A stretch of 64,000 nucleotides of DNA, from assembly GCF_013035425.1 (NCBI RefSeq), contig NZ_WQHX01000006.1, forward strand, positions 1 through 64,000, given 5' to 3'. The position numbers were made by a program, and so were the translations under genes. This document shows, in pieces, positions 18,403 to 26,702 of the stretch. Source of the stretch: Ruegeria arenilitoris. GTDB taxonomy: Bacteria; Pseudomonadota; Alphaproteobacteria; Rhodobacterales; Rhodobacteraceae. A model generated the notes under the pieces. The model made no database searches and was not told the DNA's origin. It worked only from the letters and a program-made list of their open reading frames with translations. How positions within the stretch are numbered: the first letter of the stretch is position 1; every line of letters starts with the position of its first letter.

Positions 18403-18707
18403 CGAAACAACTCCACATTGCCTGTTTTGCAAAGCCGACCGCATCTACGGCCAAAAAAATTGAAACCTGAAAACAAGGCAAAATTATGCCCTAAGGTATG
18501 AACAAATTCTTAATTGCAAACCAAGTGTTGCGTTTTAGAACGGGAATTGAGAGAAAATTTTGTCGAAGACAATCAAAATGTAGCCTTAGAAAGCGAATCA
18601 TGCGCAAAGTGGTGGGGTCGAGCAGATCAAGGTCTTTTTGCCCGAGGGTCATGTGACCGCGGTAATAATAAGGGCCATAGTATTTTCTTGGTACGGGAGT
18701 TTGGAAT
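18403..18707. other. Promoter-side region of the wza-like gene
   Basis: About 305 bp with no supported gene. A 65-codon plus frame (18514-18711) runs into the export gene and shows no features. The region presumably carries divergent promoters for the small membrane protein and the export operon. A GGGAG (18695-18699) precedes the ATG at 18708. Confidence 0.4.
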
Positions 18708-19304
18708 ATGAAAGCCGTTTATGCACTGCTCGTTACACTTGTGCTGAGCGTGGTACTAGCTGCGCCAGCTATGGCTCAAAGCAGTTATAGAATTCAGCCT
18801 GGGGATGTTCTTAACATTGAAGTTCTGGAAGATGAAAGCCTCGAGCAAGAGGTGCTTGTACGACCCGACGGGCGTATAACCATGCCTTTGGCCGGTACAC
18901 TTTCGGTCAGCGGGCGCAGCGTTGAGCAGGTTCGTAATGACCTGACCAATCTGCTGGCTCCGAATTTTGCTGCGCCGCCAAATGTTTTTGTCGCTCTTGG
19001 ATCCGTCGCCGAACCCACAGACCCAGATCCGATCTTGGTTTACGCAGTCGGAGAAGCGGGGGAACCTGGACGCTACGAAGTGCCACCGGGCACCACGCTG
19101 CTCCAGTTCTTTGCGGAAATGGGCGGGTTCTCACGCTTTGCGGCCACCAAACGCATTATTTTGCGTCGGGCCGACCGTTCAGGTAATGAGCGGGTATACA
19201 AGTTTAACTATGACGCCATTCTCGAAGGTGCTGGGCAAGGCGGCGCAACGAGACTGGTTGACGGAGACGTAATAGTAGTGCCTCAGCGCCGATTGTTTGA
19301 ATGA
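18708..19304 (+). CDS. Wza-like polysaccharide export protein (short form)
   Basis: A 198-aa periplasmic/outer-membrane protein with a signal peptide (MKAVYALLVTLVLSVVLAAP..AMA|QSS). A Poly_export domain follows (YRIQPGDVLNIEVLEDESL, VRPDGRITMPLAGTLSVSGRS), then a SLBB-like part (VYAVGEAGEPGRYEVPPGTTLLQFFAEMGG). No lipobox is seen, and it lacks the C-terminal helix of full-length Wza (about 380 aa), so it resembles the short forms common in alphaproteobacteria. It would form or support the exit channel for the polysaccharide. The beta-barrel gene follows after 18 bp. Confidence 0.9.
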   Translation: MKAVYALLVTLVLSVVLAAPAMAQSSYRIQPGDVLNIEVLEDESLEQEVLVRPDGRITMPLAGTLSVSGRSVEQVRNDLTNLLAPNFAAPPNVFVALGSVAEPTDPDPILVYAVGEAGEPGRYEVPPGTTLLQFFAEMGGFSRFAATKRIILRRADRSGNERVYKFNYDAILEGAGQGGATRLVDGDVIVVPQRRLFE

Positions 19305-19322
19305 CCTGGAAGTGACCAACAC

Positions 19323-20732
19323 GTGATACAGGCTCCCACCCATCGAACTATACGAATAGGTGCTGTTTTTGCCGCATCTACATTTGCAAGCATGAACTTC
19401 GCGCAGGAGGTGCCGCTAGAGCCAGGCGGACTGCAGATGCGTTTCGGAGTTGCCGAAAGACTGGAATATGGTCGAAACTTGGCCTTGGATGTTCCCGAAG
19501 AGGGGAATGGTTTTATAGCTTCGACAATTCTTTCCTTCGGTCTGTCAAGCGAGACCCGGACCCAAACTTTGGAATTGGACGTCGTAACAGGATTGCGCCT
19601 GCAAGACCTGCCAAACAACTCTGACACTTTTAATGTCGGGGATACTCGGCTGGACTTTGGTTATACACGCGATGCGGCTAATTCAGGTCTGGCACTTGAT
19701 GCAGAATACTTGAGGTTTGATATAGGATTTCTTCGTTCACTTACGGATTTCGAAGATGAAGATGGGTTCATTACGCTGCCAGCAGACTTCTCAAGCCTAA
19801 CCGGCGATGGGACACGTAGTGATTACGCGCTAGGTTTTGCCTTCGACGGAGGGCGCGAAAACCTAATCGGCTACAATTTGGGTTTGTTTGCTTCCGGAAT
19901 CAATTATTCGGAATCCGGAGACGCCGAATTTGATGACAGCGATACAATCATTGGTGAAGCTGGCCTTACCTTTGCATTGTCTCCAGTGACCTCCACCAGT
20001 CTGACGTACACTAAAGAGAAATTCGAAGAAGACGACATCGATCAGACTGTTCGGGACACTGATACAATTGCATTTGGCGTATCCCACGAATCTTCTGACC
20101 GGACCCGTTTTGACGCAACGATCGGGTACACTGACGTAACCGAAAGGCGCGAAGTATCGGGGGACCGGGACGAATCCGGTGTCGTTGGAAATTTGGGTGT
20201 TTTTCATGACGTCGCAAACGGAACGGTTTTTGGTGAATATGACTCCAGTCTGAATGCCTCTGGTCGTTTGGATCGCCTGATCGTAGGACGCACGCTTCCC
20301 ATTCCGGATGGCGATTTTGCCTTTAGTCTTGGCGCCGCACATCGACCAGATGGTTCAGTTGATCCGATAGGCGCGCTGTTGTTTGATCGCGATTTCGGTC
20401 CAAATTATTTGCGTATACGAATAAGCCGTGACATACTCGCGGATACTGATGACGAATACACGGTCTCGAACGTCGTTGACTTGGGGTATCTCTGGCGCCT
20501 GACGCCGGTTTCTCAATTTGGCCTCCGCGCGACCTATGCTATAACAGAAGAAACCGTGACTGAACCACGCACCGAATTGGGATTCTTCAGCGCTGTTTAC
20601 AGTCATGAGCTTACGGATGATTGGCGTTTCAATGCTGGGTTCGATTACCGTGTGTCGGAAGACGATGCAGGACGCGCAACTAGTCCGCAAGTTTTCGCAG
20701 CCATTGGAAAGGAGTTTTTCTGGAGGCGATAG
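19323..20732 (+). CDS. Outer-membrane beta-barrel protein of the polysaccharide locus
   Basis: A 469-aa protein with a GTG start, a signal-like N-terminus (FAASTFASMNFAQ) and many alternating amphipathic strands, e.g. TSLTYTKEKFEEDD, TRFDATIGYTDVTERRE and NYLRIRISRDI, ending in aromatic residues typical of barrels (FFWRR). It resembles the outer-membrane proteins that accompany Wza-like genes in roseobacters. It may be a secretion pore or surface anchor for the polymer. No precise family can be fixed by eye. Confidence 0.75.
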   Translation: MIQAPTHRTIRIGAVFAASTFASMNFAQEVPLEPGGLQMRFGVAERLEYGRNLALDVPEEGNGFIASTILSFGLSSETRTQTLELDVVTGLRLQDLPNNSDTFNVGDTRLDFGYTRDAANSGLALDAEYLRFDIGFLRSLTDFEDEDGFITLPADFSSLTGDGTRSDYALGFAFDGGRENLIGYNLGLFASGINYSESGDAEFDDSDTIIGEAGLTFALSPVTSTSLTYTKEKFEEDDIDQTVRDTDTIAFGVSHESSDRTRFDATIGYTDVTERREVSGDRDESGVVGNLGVFHDVANGTVFGEYDSSLNASGRLDRLIVGRTLPIPDGDFAFSLGAAHRPDGSVDPIGALLFDRDFGPNYLRIRISRDILADTDDEYTVSNVVDLGYLWRLTPVSQFGLRATYAITEETVTEPRTELGFFSAVYSHELTDDWRFNAGFDYRVSEDDAGRATSPQVFAAIGKEFFWRR

Positions 20733-20752
20733 AGTGGAATGCCGAAATGTTG

Positions 20753-20782
20753 AGCCCATCTGGTTTTTGGTTGTGATGGGCT
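20753..20782 (+). terminator. Stem-loop after the beta-barrel gene
   Basis: AGCCCATC (20753-20760) pairs exactly with GATGGGCT (20775-20782) over a 14-nt loop, 21 nt after the stop. The tail TCTAAGACC is not T-rich, so termination would be weak. Confidence 0.4.
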
Positions 20783-20860
20783 TCTAAGACCGCACCTACC
20801 AGCCGTGTGTTTTGATGGTGGGGGAATAAGTGAGTAACTAGTAAGTAAGTGAGTATTTGA

Positions 20861-22042
20861 ATGCCGAAAGAAACTGAGGAAGTACTAAATCAAGTTTCTG
20901 GCTTGAAGCCTTTTGATATTCCTTTCAATCGGCCCAAGCTAATCGGCAATGAGCGAAGCTACATTCAACAGGGACTAGAGGAAGGTTTCTTCGCTGGAAA
21001 CGGTCGTTTTACGGTGGCTTGTGAATCTCTACTGAAGGAAATGACCGGTTCTCCCAAGGTGCAGCTTGTTCATTCCTGTACCGCCGCGCTTGAAATGGCG
21101 GCCATCCTTTGCGATTTGGGTCCAGGCGATGAAGTTATCATGCCATCTTTCACCTTTGTGTCGACGGCAAATGCAGTCGTTATGCGCGGGGCCACTCCCG
21201 TTTTTGTAGATATTTTACCAAACACTCTGAACATTGATCCGGATGCGGTTGCCAAAGCGGTGACGCCCAAAACAAAGGCGATTTTTGCAGTTCACTATGC
21301 TGGTGTGCCGGCGGAAATGGACGCGTTGGCAGAAATTGCGAAAGCCCATAACATAATCCTTGTCGAAGATGCTGCTCAAGCGTTGGGATCAAAGTATAAC
21401 GGACGACCTGCTGGAAGCCTTGGCGATCTTGCCGCATTCAGCTTTCACGCCACAAAAAACGTAACGTCCGGGGAAGGCGGAGCGCTTGCAATTAACCGGG
21501 CTGATCTCGTGGAGCGTGCAGACGTTATTCGCGACAAAGGGACAAATAGATCCCAGTTTTTTGATGGGCTTGCAGAGAAGTATACTTGGGTTGATATAGG
21601 TTCATCGTACTCACCGTCTGAACTAACTGCCGCCATGTTGTTGGCACAGCTCGAGCAGATGGAGGCTGTGATTTCCGACAGGCTATCATCTGCAGCCCGC
21701 TATCAATCTGCGTTCACGGACTTGGCCGAGATGGGGCGTATTGATCTGTTGGTCAGACCTGTTCACTGTCAAGGAAATGGCCATTTGTTCTGTCTTTTGC
21801 TTCGCGATGAAGCAGAGCGCCGCAAGTTCATCGCTGATATGGACAATTTTGGCATTGGCACGCCGTTTCACTATGTCCCTCTGCATTCTTCGCCTGCAGG
21901 ACGAAAATATGGGAAATGCTCAGGATCATTGACTGTTACGGAGCAGTTGGCTGAAAGGTTGGTACGTTTACCCTTGTATTATAACATGGGGGAAACGGTC
22001 GACCGTGTGATTAAGACTGCGCGAAATGCATTGATGAACTAG
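20861..22042 (+). CDS. dTDP-4-amino-4,6-dideoxygalactose transaminase-type aminotransferase (DegT/WecE)
   Basis: A 393-aa PLP enzyme of the DegT/DnrJ/EryC1/StrS family. The opening PFNRPKLIGNE..YI, HSCTAALEMAAILCDLGPGDEVIMPSFTFVSTANA and VEDAAQALGSKY are close to WecE/RffA. Lys199 in SFHATKNVTSGEGG is the expected PLP lysine. WecE-type enzymes aminate dTDP-4-keto-6-deoxyglucose, the product of RfbB present in this locus, so a dTDP-4-amino-dideoxyhexose is a likely building block. The exact stereochemistry is not readable. The ribosome binding site is weak. Confidence 0.88.
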   Translation: MPKETEEVLNQVSGLKPFDIPFNRPKLIGNERSYIQQGLEEGFFAGNGRFTVACESLLKEMTGSPKVQLVHSCTAALEMAAILCDLGPGDEVIMPSFTFVSTANAVVMRGATPVFVDILPNTLNIDPDAVAKAVTPKTKAIFAVHYAGVPAEMDALAEIAKAHNIILVEDAAQALGSKYNGRPAGSLGDLAAFSFHATKNVTSGEGGALAINRADLVERADVIRDKGTNRSQFFDGLAEKYTWVDIGSSYSPSELTAAMLLAQLEQMEAVISDRLSSAARYQSAFTDLAEMGRIDLLVRPVHCQGNGHLFCLLLRDEAERRKFIADMDNFGIGTPFHYVPLHSSPAGRKYGKCSGSLTVTEQLAERLVRLPLYYNMGETVDRVIKTARNALMN

Positions 22043-22045
22043 CAA

Positions 22046-22077
22046 CGCGATTTGCGCGATTCACATGTTAAATCGCG
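22046..22077 (+). terminator. Stem-loop after the aminotransferase gene
   Basis: CGCGATTT (22046-22053) and AAATCGCG (22070-22077) form a perfect 8-bp stem with a 16-nt loop, 4 nt after the stop codon. No T-run follows. Candidate terminator or mRNA-end structure. Confidence 0.4.
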
Positions 22078-22233
22078 ACAGATAATATCAGCTTCCTGAC
22101 GTTTGTGCTCATGTGCGAAGAGCAATTTTCAGTGCGCTAATTCCGGGTCAGCGTTAGAGATTTTTAGTTGATTGGAATCTGGCAACGATACTTGAACCTT
22201 GCTACGAATAACGCGTCAGCAGAGTAATACACG

Positions 22234-23427
22234 ATGTCAGAGTCCAATGAGCTTGTCCTTTTCCCTAGTCTGAAAGCGCAACGTTTGCCGAATGGCAAAT
22301 TAGTGATGACCCAAAAGTACATGGAGGGAGCAGGGCGGTTTGTTGACAAATGGCCAGGTCCGGTGACCGTTATGGTCGAACTCGATGATCGTCCTACCGA
22401 AGATATGGACCGTGTAGAAGCAAGGCCAGAACTGTTCGGCTTCGAAATTGAAGAGCGCTCCAAATCCGAGGATGAGTTTGCCAATCGACTGAAACACTCG
22501 GCTATCGGCCTTGGCTTTCTTGCAGGCAACAACATCATGATAGCCAAGGCATGCAACAAGGTCGGAATGCCTCTTGTATGCACAAGCGAATATTCACCAA
22601 GGACAGAACGTCAGATTGTAGCGGCCGAATTGCCGCAAGACCATATTCGCCGTGCCCGTCGATTGCTTTGGCTACATGCCGAGGAAAAGCGGCGCCAAAA
22701 GCTATTGCCTATGCTGGCGGGACTGCAATGCAGCGGCACGCCCACATACGACTTGTATCGCCATCTTGTACCGAGTGCTCTCTTGTTCTTTGACAATAGA
22801 GTTTATGAGAAAGACATCCTTCCGACTGATCAGGTAAAAAGCCGGTTCGGCGACTTGTTGTCGGGGCGGCCTTTGAAGTTGGTTTTCGGAGGCCGGCTTT
22901 CCACAATGAAAGGCGTATCAGAGCTTCCCAAGATCGCCAGAGAGCTACGTGACCGACGCATTCCCTTCGAGATGACAATTGTCGGCACCGGGCCACTTGA
23001 ATCCGCGCTAAAAGACGCAGCCTCGTTCTTTGGATTGAATAATTTCGTAAAATTGCTTCCGCCTATGGACTTTCGTAATGGTTGGATCCCTTTCCTGCGT
23101 GACAATGCCGACCTATTTGTGTGTCCGCACGTTCAGGGTGACCCGTCCAGTACTTACTCAGAAGTCATGTCATGCGGGGTTCCAATAGTCGGTTATGCCA
23201 ACGAAGCTTTTGAAGGTGTGTTGAAAAACTCGGGCGGAGGTTGGGCATCACCGTTGCGACGTCCTGCTAAACTTGCCGAGTTGATTGGCGCCCTTGATAA
23301 AAATAGAGAAGAAATTCTGAAAAAAGCTCAGGCGGCAGTTTCGTTCGCATCTGAGCACGCATTTGAAAAGACATTTGAGCGACGGGCAGAACATCTTCGT
23401 TCACTGGGCCGGTTCAGAAGTTCATAG
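22234..23427 (+). CDS. Family 4-type glycosyltransferase
   Basis: A 397-aa transferase with the GT-B C-terminal half: LKLVFGGRLSTMKGV, FEMTIVGTGPLESAL, FVKLLPPMDFR, DLFVCPHVQGDPSSTYSEVMSCGVPIVGY with the Glu of the GT4 E-x7-E region, and a shorter N-terminal half. It probably adds one sugar in repeat-unit assembly, donor unknown. It stands alone 190 bp after the aminotransferase and is the last gene of the polysaccharide locus, followed by tRNA-Leu. Confidence 0.85.
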   Translation: MSESNELVLFPSLKAQRLPNGKLVMTQKYMEGAGRFVDKWPGPVTVMVELDDRPTEDMDRVEARPELFGFEIEERSKSEDEFANRLKHSAIGLGFLAGNNIMIAKACNKVGMPLVCTSEYSPRTERQIVAAELPQDHIRRARRLLWLHAEEKRRQKLLPMLAGLQCSGTPTYDLYRHLVPSALLFFDNRVYEKDILPTDQVKSRFGDLLSGRPLKLVFGGRLSTMKGVSELPKIARELRDRRIPFEMTIVGTGPLESALKDAASFFGLNNFVKLLPPMDFRNGWIPFLRDNADLFVCPHVQGDPSSTYSEVMSCGVPIVGYANEAFEGVLKNSGGGWASPLRRPAKLAELIGALDKNREEILKKAQAAVSFASEHAFEKTFERRAEHLRSLGRFRSS

Positions 23428-23471
23428 CCAGCAGCAACAAATACAAGTCTTTTGTTGACTTCGTTTGAGTA

Positions 23472-23556
23472 TGGTGCGGGTGGAGGGACTTGAACCCCCA
23501 CGCCTTGCGGCGCCAGAACCTAAATCTGGTGCGTCTACCAATTTCGCCACACCCGC
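23472..23556 (-). tRNA. tRNA-Leu (anticodon UAG)
   Basis: Read on the minus strand it begins GCGGGTG and ends CACCCGC-A-CCA, a perfect 7-bp acceptor stem with encoded CCA. The anticodon arm CCAGA-TTTAGGT-TCTGG places TAG at positions 34-36. A long variable arm (GCGCCGCAAGGCGT) and GTTCAAGTC in the T-loop fit a class II tRNA-Leu. It sits at the boundary between the polysaccharide locus and the GTPase cluster. No attachment-site repeat or integrase is seen nearby. Confidence 0.97.
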
Positions 23557-24013
23557 TTTCTGATGCCCTGCACCAGCATAGCGCGGTGAATAGCAAAGCT
23601 TACAAGCGAGCGCGAGTGGTAAAATTGACGAACCCAAAAAATTTTTCACGATGGAGACAAAGATCGAAGTTCTTGCCGCCGCTAGGAAGTTAGCGTCCTT
23701 TGAAAACCTGATTGTCCAAAGTTTTGAGTCACCTTCAGAACACCTTGAGATTCCTATTTGGAAGTTCACTCCGCTTATGAAACGCTCGCGACGTAAACAA
23801 ACTGTTTCCAAATTGGGAACTCCGATAGCTATTACTTGTACTACCCGTATAAATTGTTCTTGCTTAGTTAACCCAAGTCCCCGTTTTGATCGGATTGCAC
23901 TGGCCCAGGCTGCCCAAGCAACCTTTCTGGACTACAAACGTCACATACGGTTTTTGTAAATTACTATAAAAAATAAATATTTATAACATGATCTTGCGAA
24001 AAGGGTTTCGACT

Positions 24014-24043
24014 CGTTCACGGGCCCCGTTGTACTTGTGAACG
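24014..24043. promoter_or_regulatory. Inverted repeat upstream of the GTPase operon
   Basis: CGTTCAC (24014-24020) and GTGAACG (24037-24043) are exact reverse complements with a 16-nt spacer. GTTTTGT follows on the plus strand. Could be an operator with half-sites two helical turns apart, or a stem-loop in a leader. Confidence 0.4.
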
Positions 24044-24108
24044 GTTTTGTACTGATGGTTTGCAAATCAAAACCCGCTTGGGTTGAAGCGCAAGTAAGAA
24101 CCTCCTCC

Positions 24109-24127
24109 TCAATTGCGCCACAATTGA
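24109..24127. promoter_or_regulatory. Candidate operator TCAATTG-N5-CAATTGA
   Basis: A perfect 7-bp inverted repeat with a 5-nt spacer, the size and symmetry of a dimeric repressor site, about 135 bp upstream of the proposed GTG start at 24263. A single CAATTG also occurs at 33135-33140, upstream of the kinase operon. Confidence 0.45.
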
Positions 24128-24128
24128 A

Positions 24129-24159
24129 ACGTCAAAATATCCTAATCACGTCAAAATAA
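24129..24159. promoter_or_regulatory. Direct repeat ACGTCAAAATA x2, 19-bp period
   Basis: ACGTCAAAATA occurs at 24129-24139 and again at 24148-24158, two identical 11-mers 19 bp apart, immediately downstream of the inverted repeat. The core CGTCAAAAT recurs once at 33161-33169 in front of the kinase operon and once at 61962 in front of a GlxA regulator. It may be a binding site of a shared regulator. Confidence 0.45.
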
Positions 24160-24262
24160 CACCGTGGTAATCGTAGTTGATGAACGTCGGGATTTCATGA
24201 GTCCTTTTCGCCATCAGGCATCTTGTCAGTATCTGCTCATCTCCAGAACGAGGGCCTTAATA

Positions 24263-24679
24263 GTGACAGACCAGATAAATTCTGCTGCTTCCGAGCAAGA
24301 CATCGTCGGGCTTGCCCGCAAAAGTTTCATTGGCGAGCTTAAAACCTTCAATTCCCAGCACCCAGGAACGGGGTTTGGAATCTCGCTTAAAACACATTCG
24401 GGTAACCGCTATCTTCTGGCTAACGCTAGAATGCCGCTGCCTGAACACAGATCTCAAGACTTTCCAACCGGTCGCCGGGTCGCGCGTCTGGAGAACAGTG
24501 AGCATTTCCGCTCAATTGAAGTCTTGGCTGACTCCTTTGCTTATGAATCGATCTCGCCACGTACCGAAGCGGCGATTTTGGGCAATGCTTTAGACCTAAT
24601 CGCGCGGATCGATTCGTTGGCCAGTCGGTCGGCGAAAGGTTCGGGCAACCGCATAGCCGCAACTGGTACCGGAGGCTGA
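24263..24679 (+). CDS. Unrecognised small protein, first gene of the dynamin-like GTPase operon
   Basis: 138 aa if started at GTG 24263 (AGGG 8 nt upstream); a longer frame from 24164 adds 33 residues with poor coding character. It reads VTDQINSAASEQD at the start, then a mixed alpha/beta-looking core (LARKSFIGELKTFN, GFGISLKTHSGNRYLLANA), an Arg-rich turn (FPTGRRVARLENSE) and a helical end (AILGNALDLIARIDSLASR). No motif or family is recognised, and there are no membrane segments. It lies 2 bp before the first large GTPase gene, whose Shine-Dalgarno is inside its 3' end. It is therefore probably co-translated with the GTPase and may be its partner. Confidence 0.7.
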   Translation: MTDQINSAASEQDIVGLARKSFIGELKTFNSQHPGTGFGISLKTHSGNRYLLANARMPLPEHRSQDFPTGRRVARLENSEHFRSIEVLADSFAYESISPRTEAAILGNALDLIARIDSLASRSAKGSGNRIAATGTGG

Positions 24680-24681
24680 TC

Positions 24682-26694
24682 ATGGCGCGCAATGACCACC
24701 TTCTGTCTGTGGGAAACGAAGCCCTGTCACCGATGACAGATGCAATGTCCGCACTGACAACACAGATAGATCAACTGACTGAGGTGGCGGATGCGCGATC
24801 CTCCGCACGCTTGGCGACGCTTAAGACGAAAATGGAAAATTTTACTGCCAGCGTGACGTTGGTAGGTCAAGTCAAGGCTGGAAAATCTTCGATAATCAAC
24901 ATTCTGGCGGGACGGCCGAACCTTCTACCGTCAGATGTGAATCCGTGGACTTCTGTTGTGACAACCCTGAACATTAATACACGTACCGAGGGGGACACCC
25001 GTTCCAAGTTCACGTTCTTTGAACAGGAAGAATGGGACAACCTTATGGTCGGCGGAGGCCGGTTAGGAGAACTTGCCAATCGCGCTGGCGCCGATGACGA
25101 GATGGATGATATTCGTCGTCAAGTCAATGAAATGAAGGCCAAATCAGAAGAACGACTTGGCAAGCATTTTGACCTGATTCTTGGTCAAAGCCACCAATAT
25201 GACTATTTTGATGACGAATTAATTCAGCGGTATGTTTGTTTAGGTGACGAGGATGATCCGGACATCAACCCCAAGACGGGACGGTTTGCCGATGTAACGA
25301 AATCGGCAGAGCTTTTCATGGATATCCCGCAATATCCAATTTCGCTAAAGCTTTGCGATACGCCGGGTGTAAATGACACATTTATGGTGCGCGAGCAGAT
25401 TACGCTTCGTAGTCTGCGTGGTTCCGAAGTGTGCGTCGTCGTATTGGCAGCCAGCCAAGCGCTGACGACAATGGACATGGCGCTGATGAGGATCATTTCT
25501 CAGTTCGAAAACCGGCAGATAATCCTTTTTGTGAACCGTATTGACGAGTTGTCGGATCCCGTCACTCAGGTTCCTGAGATTCGCGACCGCATTCAGGACA
25601 CTCTGAAACAGAATAATATCGACACTGAAACCAGCATTGTCTTTGGGAGCGCCCAGTGGGCCGAAGCTGCTTTGACGGGGAACCCCGACATTCTAACCGA
25701 AGAATCCCGTCAGGCTCTGAACACATTCTACCTCGCTGCAGGTTTTGGGGACCAGTCGGCGTCTTTGGACAAAATCTGGGCGCTCTCGGGCCTTCCGGAC
25801 CTTTTGCTCGCAATGAATGAACGAATCGCCGAAGGAGCGGGGAGCCGACTATTGGATCGTGTGCGTCATCGGGCGCGTAACATTGCCAGCCAAATTCGGG
25901 CTACTACGGTGGCAAAGACGTTGTCGACCAACGACGGGGTGCTCCGAGATCTTGACGGCGTGTCCGCGGAAAAAGCAATTGTGACAGTTTCGGAAGAATA
26001 TGAACGAAAGGTAAGCGAACTTACGACCAAGCTGCGGGACAAGGTCTTGGAGCGGCTGGCATCGGCCGAAGCGAATTTTGTCAAACGGGCAACAGACTCA
26101 CTGATCGCTCATCTAGAGCAAAATGGTGAGGAGGGGACTTGGCAATACGATCCCGCGGGTCTTCGGACTTTGCAAAAAGCAGCATATTTTAGCTTTGGAC
26201 GTTCCATGCGCAAGGAAGCGGGCGCTATTTATTCCTCGGCGGCTACAGACGTTGAATCTCTGTATCTCAAACTTTTGGGCAACCATCTGGGTGAATTCAA
26301 CATCGAAGCCCCAATCGTCCCGCGTGTTCCGCCTCCCTTGGGCATTGGTCGAACCATCGCATTGGATTTGCAAAGTACGTGGTGGCGTCGGTGGTGGCAG
26401 AAACGTAAAGGCTTTGAAGCTTATGCCGCTGATTATACGCGTCTGATTTCGTCTGAGGCGAATTCCATCACAAAAGACATAGAGGAAAATCAGATAGCGG
26501 CGGTGCTAGAGAACGTTCGTGCGGGCATGGCGGATTTCTTGGCTGAACAAAAGGACACGCTTCTCAGTATTTCAAAGTCAGGTAATCGCGATCCTGCAGC
26601 CCAAGCAGCGTTGAACTCCGGAACGCAGCCACAAAAGTCGCGTGATGACATCCTCGGCGACATCCTCAAAGACCTCAGTAACGAAGCAGCATAA
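24682..26694 (+). CDS. Dynamin-like GTPase, long type (pair 1)
   Basis: A 670-aa large GTPase. The G domain has P-loop GQVKAGKS (62-69), switch-like LLPSDVNPWTSVVTT (81-95), DTPG (226-229) in LCDTPGVND, NRID (285-288) and GSAQWA (322-327). The rest is mainly helical, with long charged stretches (VSEEYERKVSELTTKLRDKV) as in dynamin stalks. At 566-577 a Trp/Arg-rich patch TWWRRWWQKRKG could insert into membrane like a paddle. Bacterial dynamin-like proteins bind and reshape membranes on GTP hydrolysis and often occur as adjacent pairs. Clear paralog of the protein at 29744-31783. Cytosolic, membrane-associated role inferred. The short-type GTPase follows after 8 bp. Confidence 0.88.
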   Translation: MARNDHLLSVGNEALSPMTDAMSALTTQIDQLTEVADARSSARLATLKTKMENFTASVTLVGQVKAGKSSIINILAGRPNLLPSDVNPWTSVVTTLNINTRTEGDTRSKFTFFEQEEWDNLMVGGGRLGELANRAGADDEMDDIRRQVNEMKAKSEERLGKHFDLILGQSHQYDYFDDELIQRYVCLGDEDDPDINPKTGRFADVTKSAELFMDIPQYPISLKLCDTPGVNDTFMVREQITLRSLRGSEVCVVVLAASQALTTMDMALMRIISQFENRQIILFVNRIDELSDPVTQVPEIRDRIQDTLKQNNIDTETSIVFGSAQWAEAALTGNPDILTEESRQALNTFYLAAGFGDQSASLDKIWALSGLPDLLLAMNERIAEGAGSRLLDRVRHRARNIASQIRATTVAKTLSTNDGVLRDLDGVSAEKAIVTVSEEYERKVSELTTKLRDKVLERLASAEANFVKRATDSLIAHLEQNGEEGTWQYDPAGLRTLQKAAYFSFGRSMRKEAGAIYSSAATDVESLYLKLLGNHLGEFNIEAPIVPRVPPPLGIGRTIALDLQSTWWRRWWQKRKGFEAYAADYTRLISSEANSITKDIEENQIAAVLENVRAGMADFLAEQKDTLLSISKSGNRDPAAQAALNSGTQPQKSRDDILGDILKDLSNEAA

Positions 26695-26702
26695 GAAGAG
26701 TT

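Larger units (their letters stand above)
23557..24262. other. 700-bp region upstream of the GTPase operon
   Basis: No confident gene. A 102-codon plus frame (23651-23959, METKIEVLAAARKL...) has no ribosome binding site and no recognisable domain. The second half is AT-rich and carries three separate structures described in their own entries: a stem-loop at 24014-24043, an inverted repeat at 24109-24127 and a direct repeat at 24129-24159. This is most likely the control region of the GTPase operon. Confidence 0.45.

Noticed and set aside
23651-23959. 102-codon plus-strand frame after tRNA-Leu
   Set aside because: No ribosome binding site, mixed codon use and no recognisable domain; it might be real, but evidence is too weak.
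23472-24262. tRNA-Leu as a possible integration site for a genomic island carrying the GTPase cluster
   Set aside because: No integrase, no repeat of the tRNA 3' end found within the window and no clear compositional shift; the idea has no support here.
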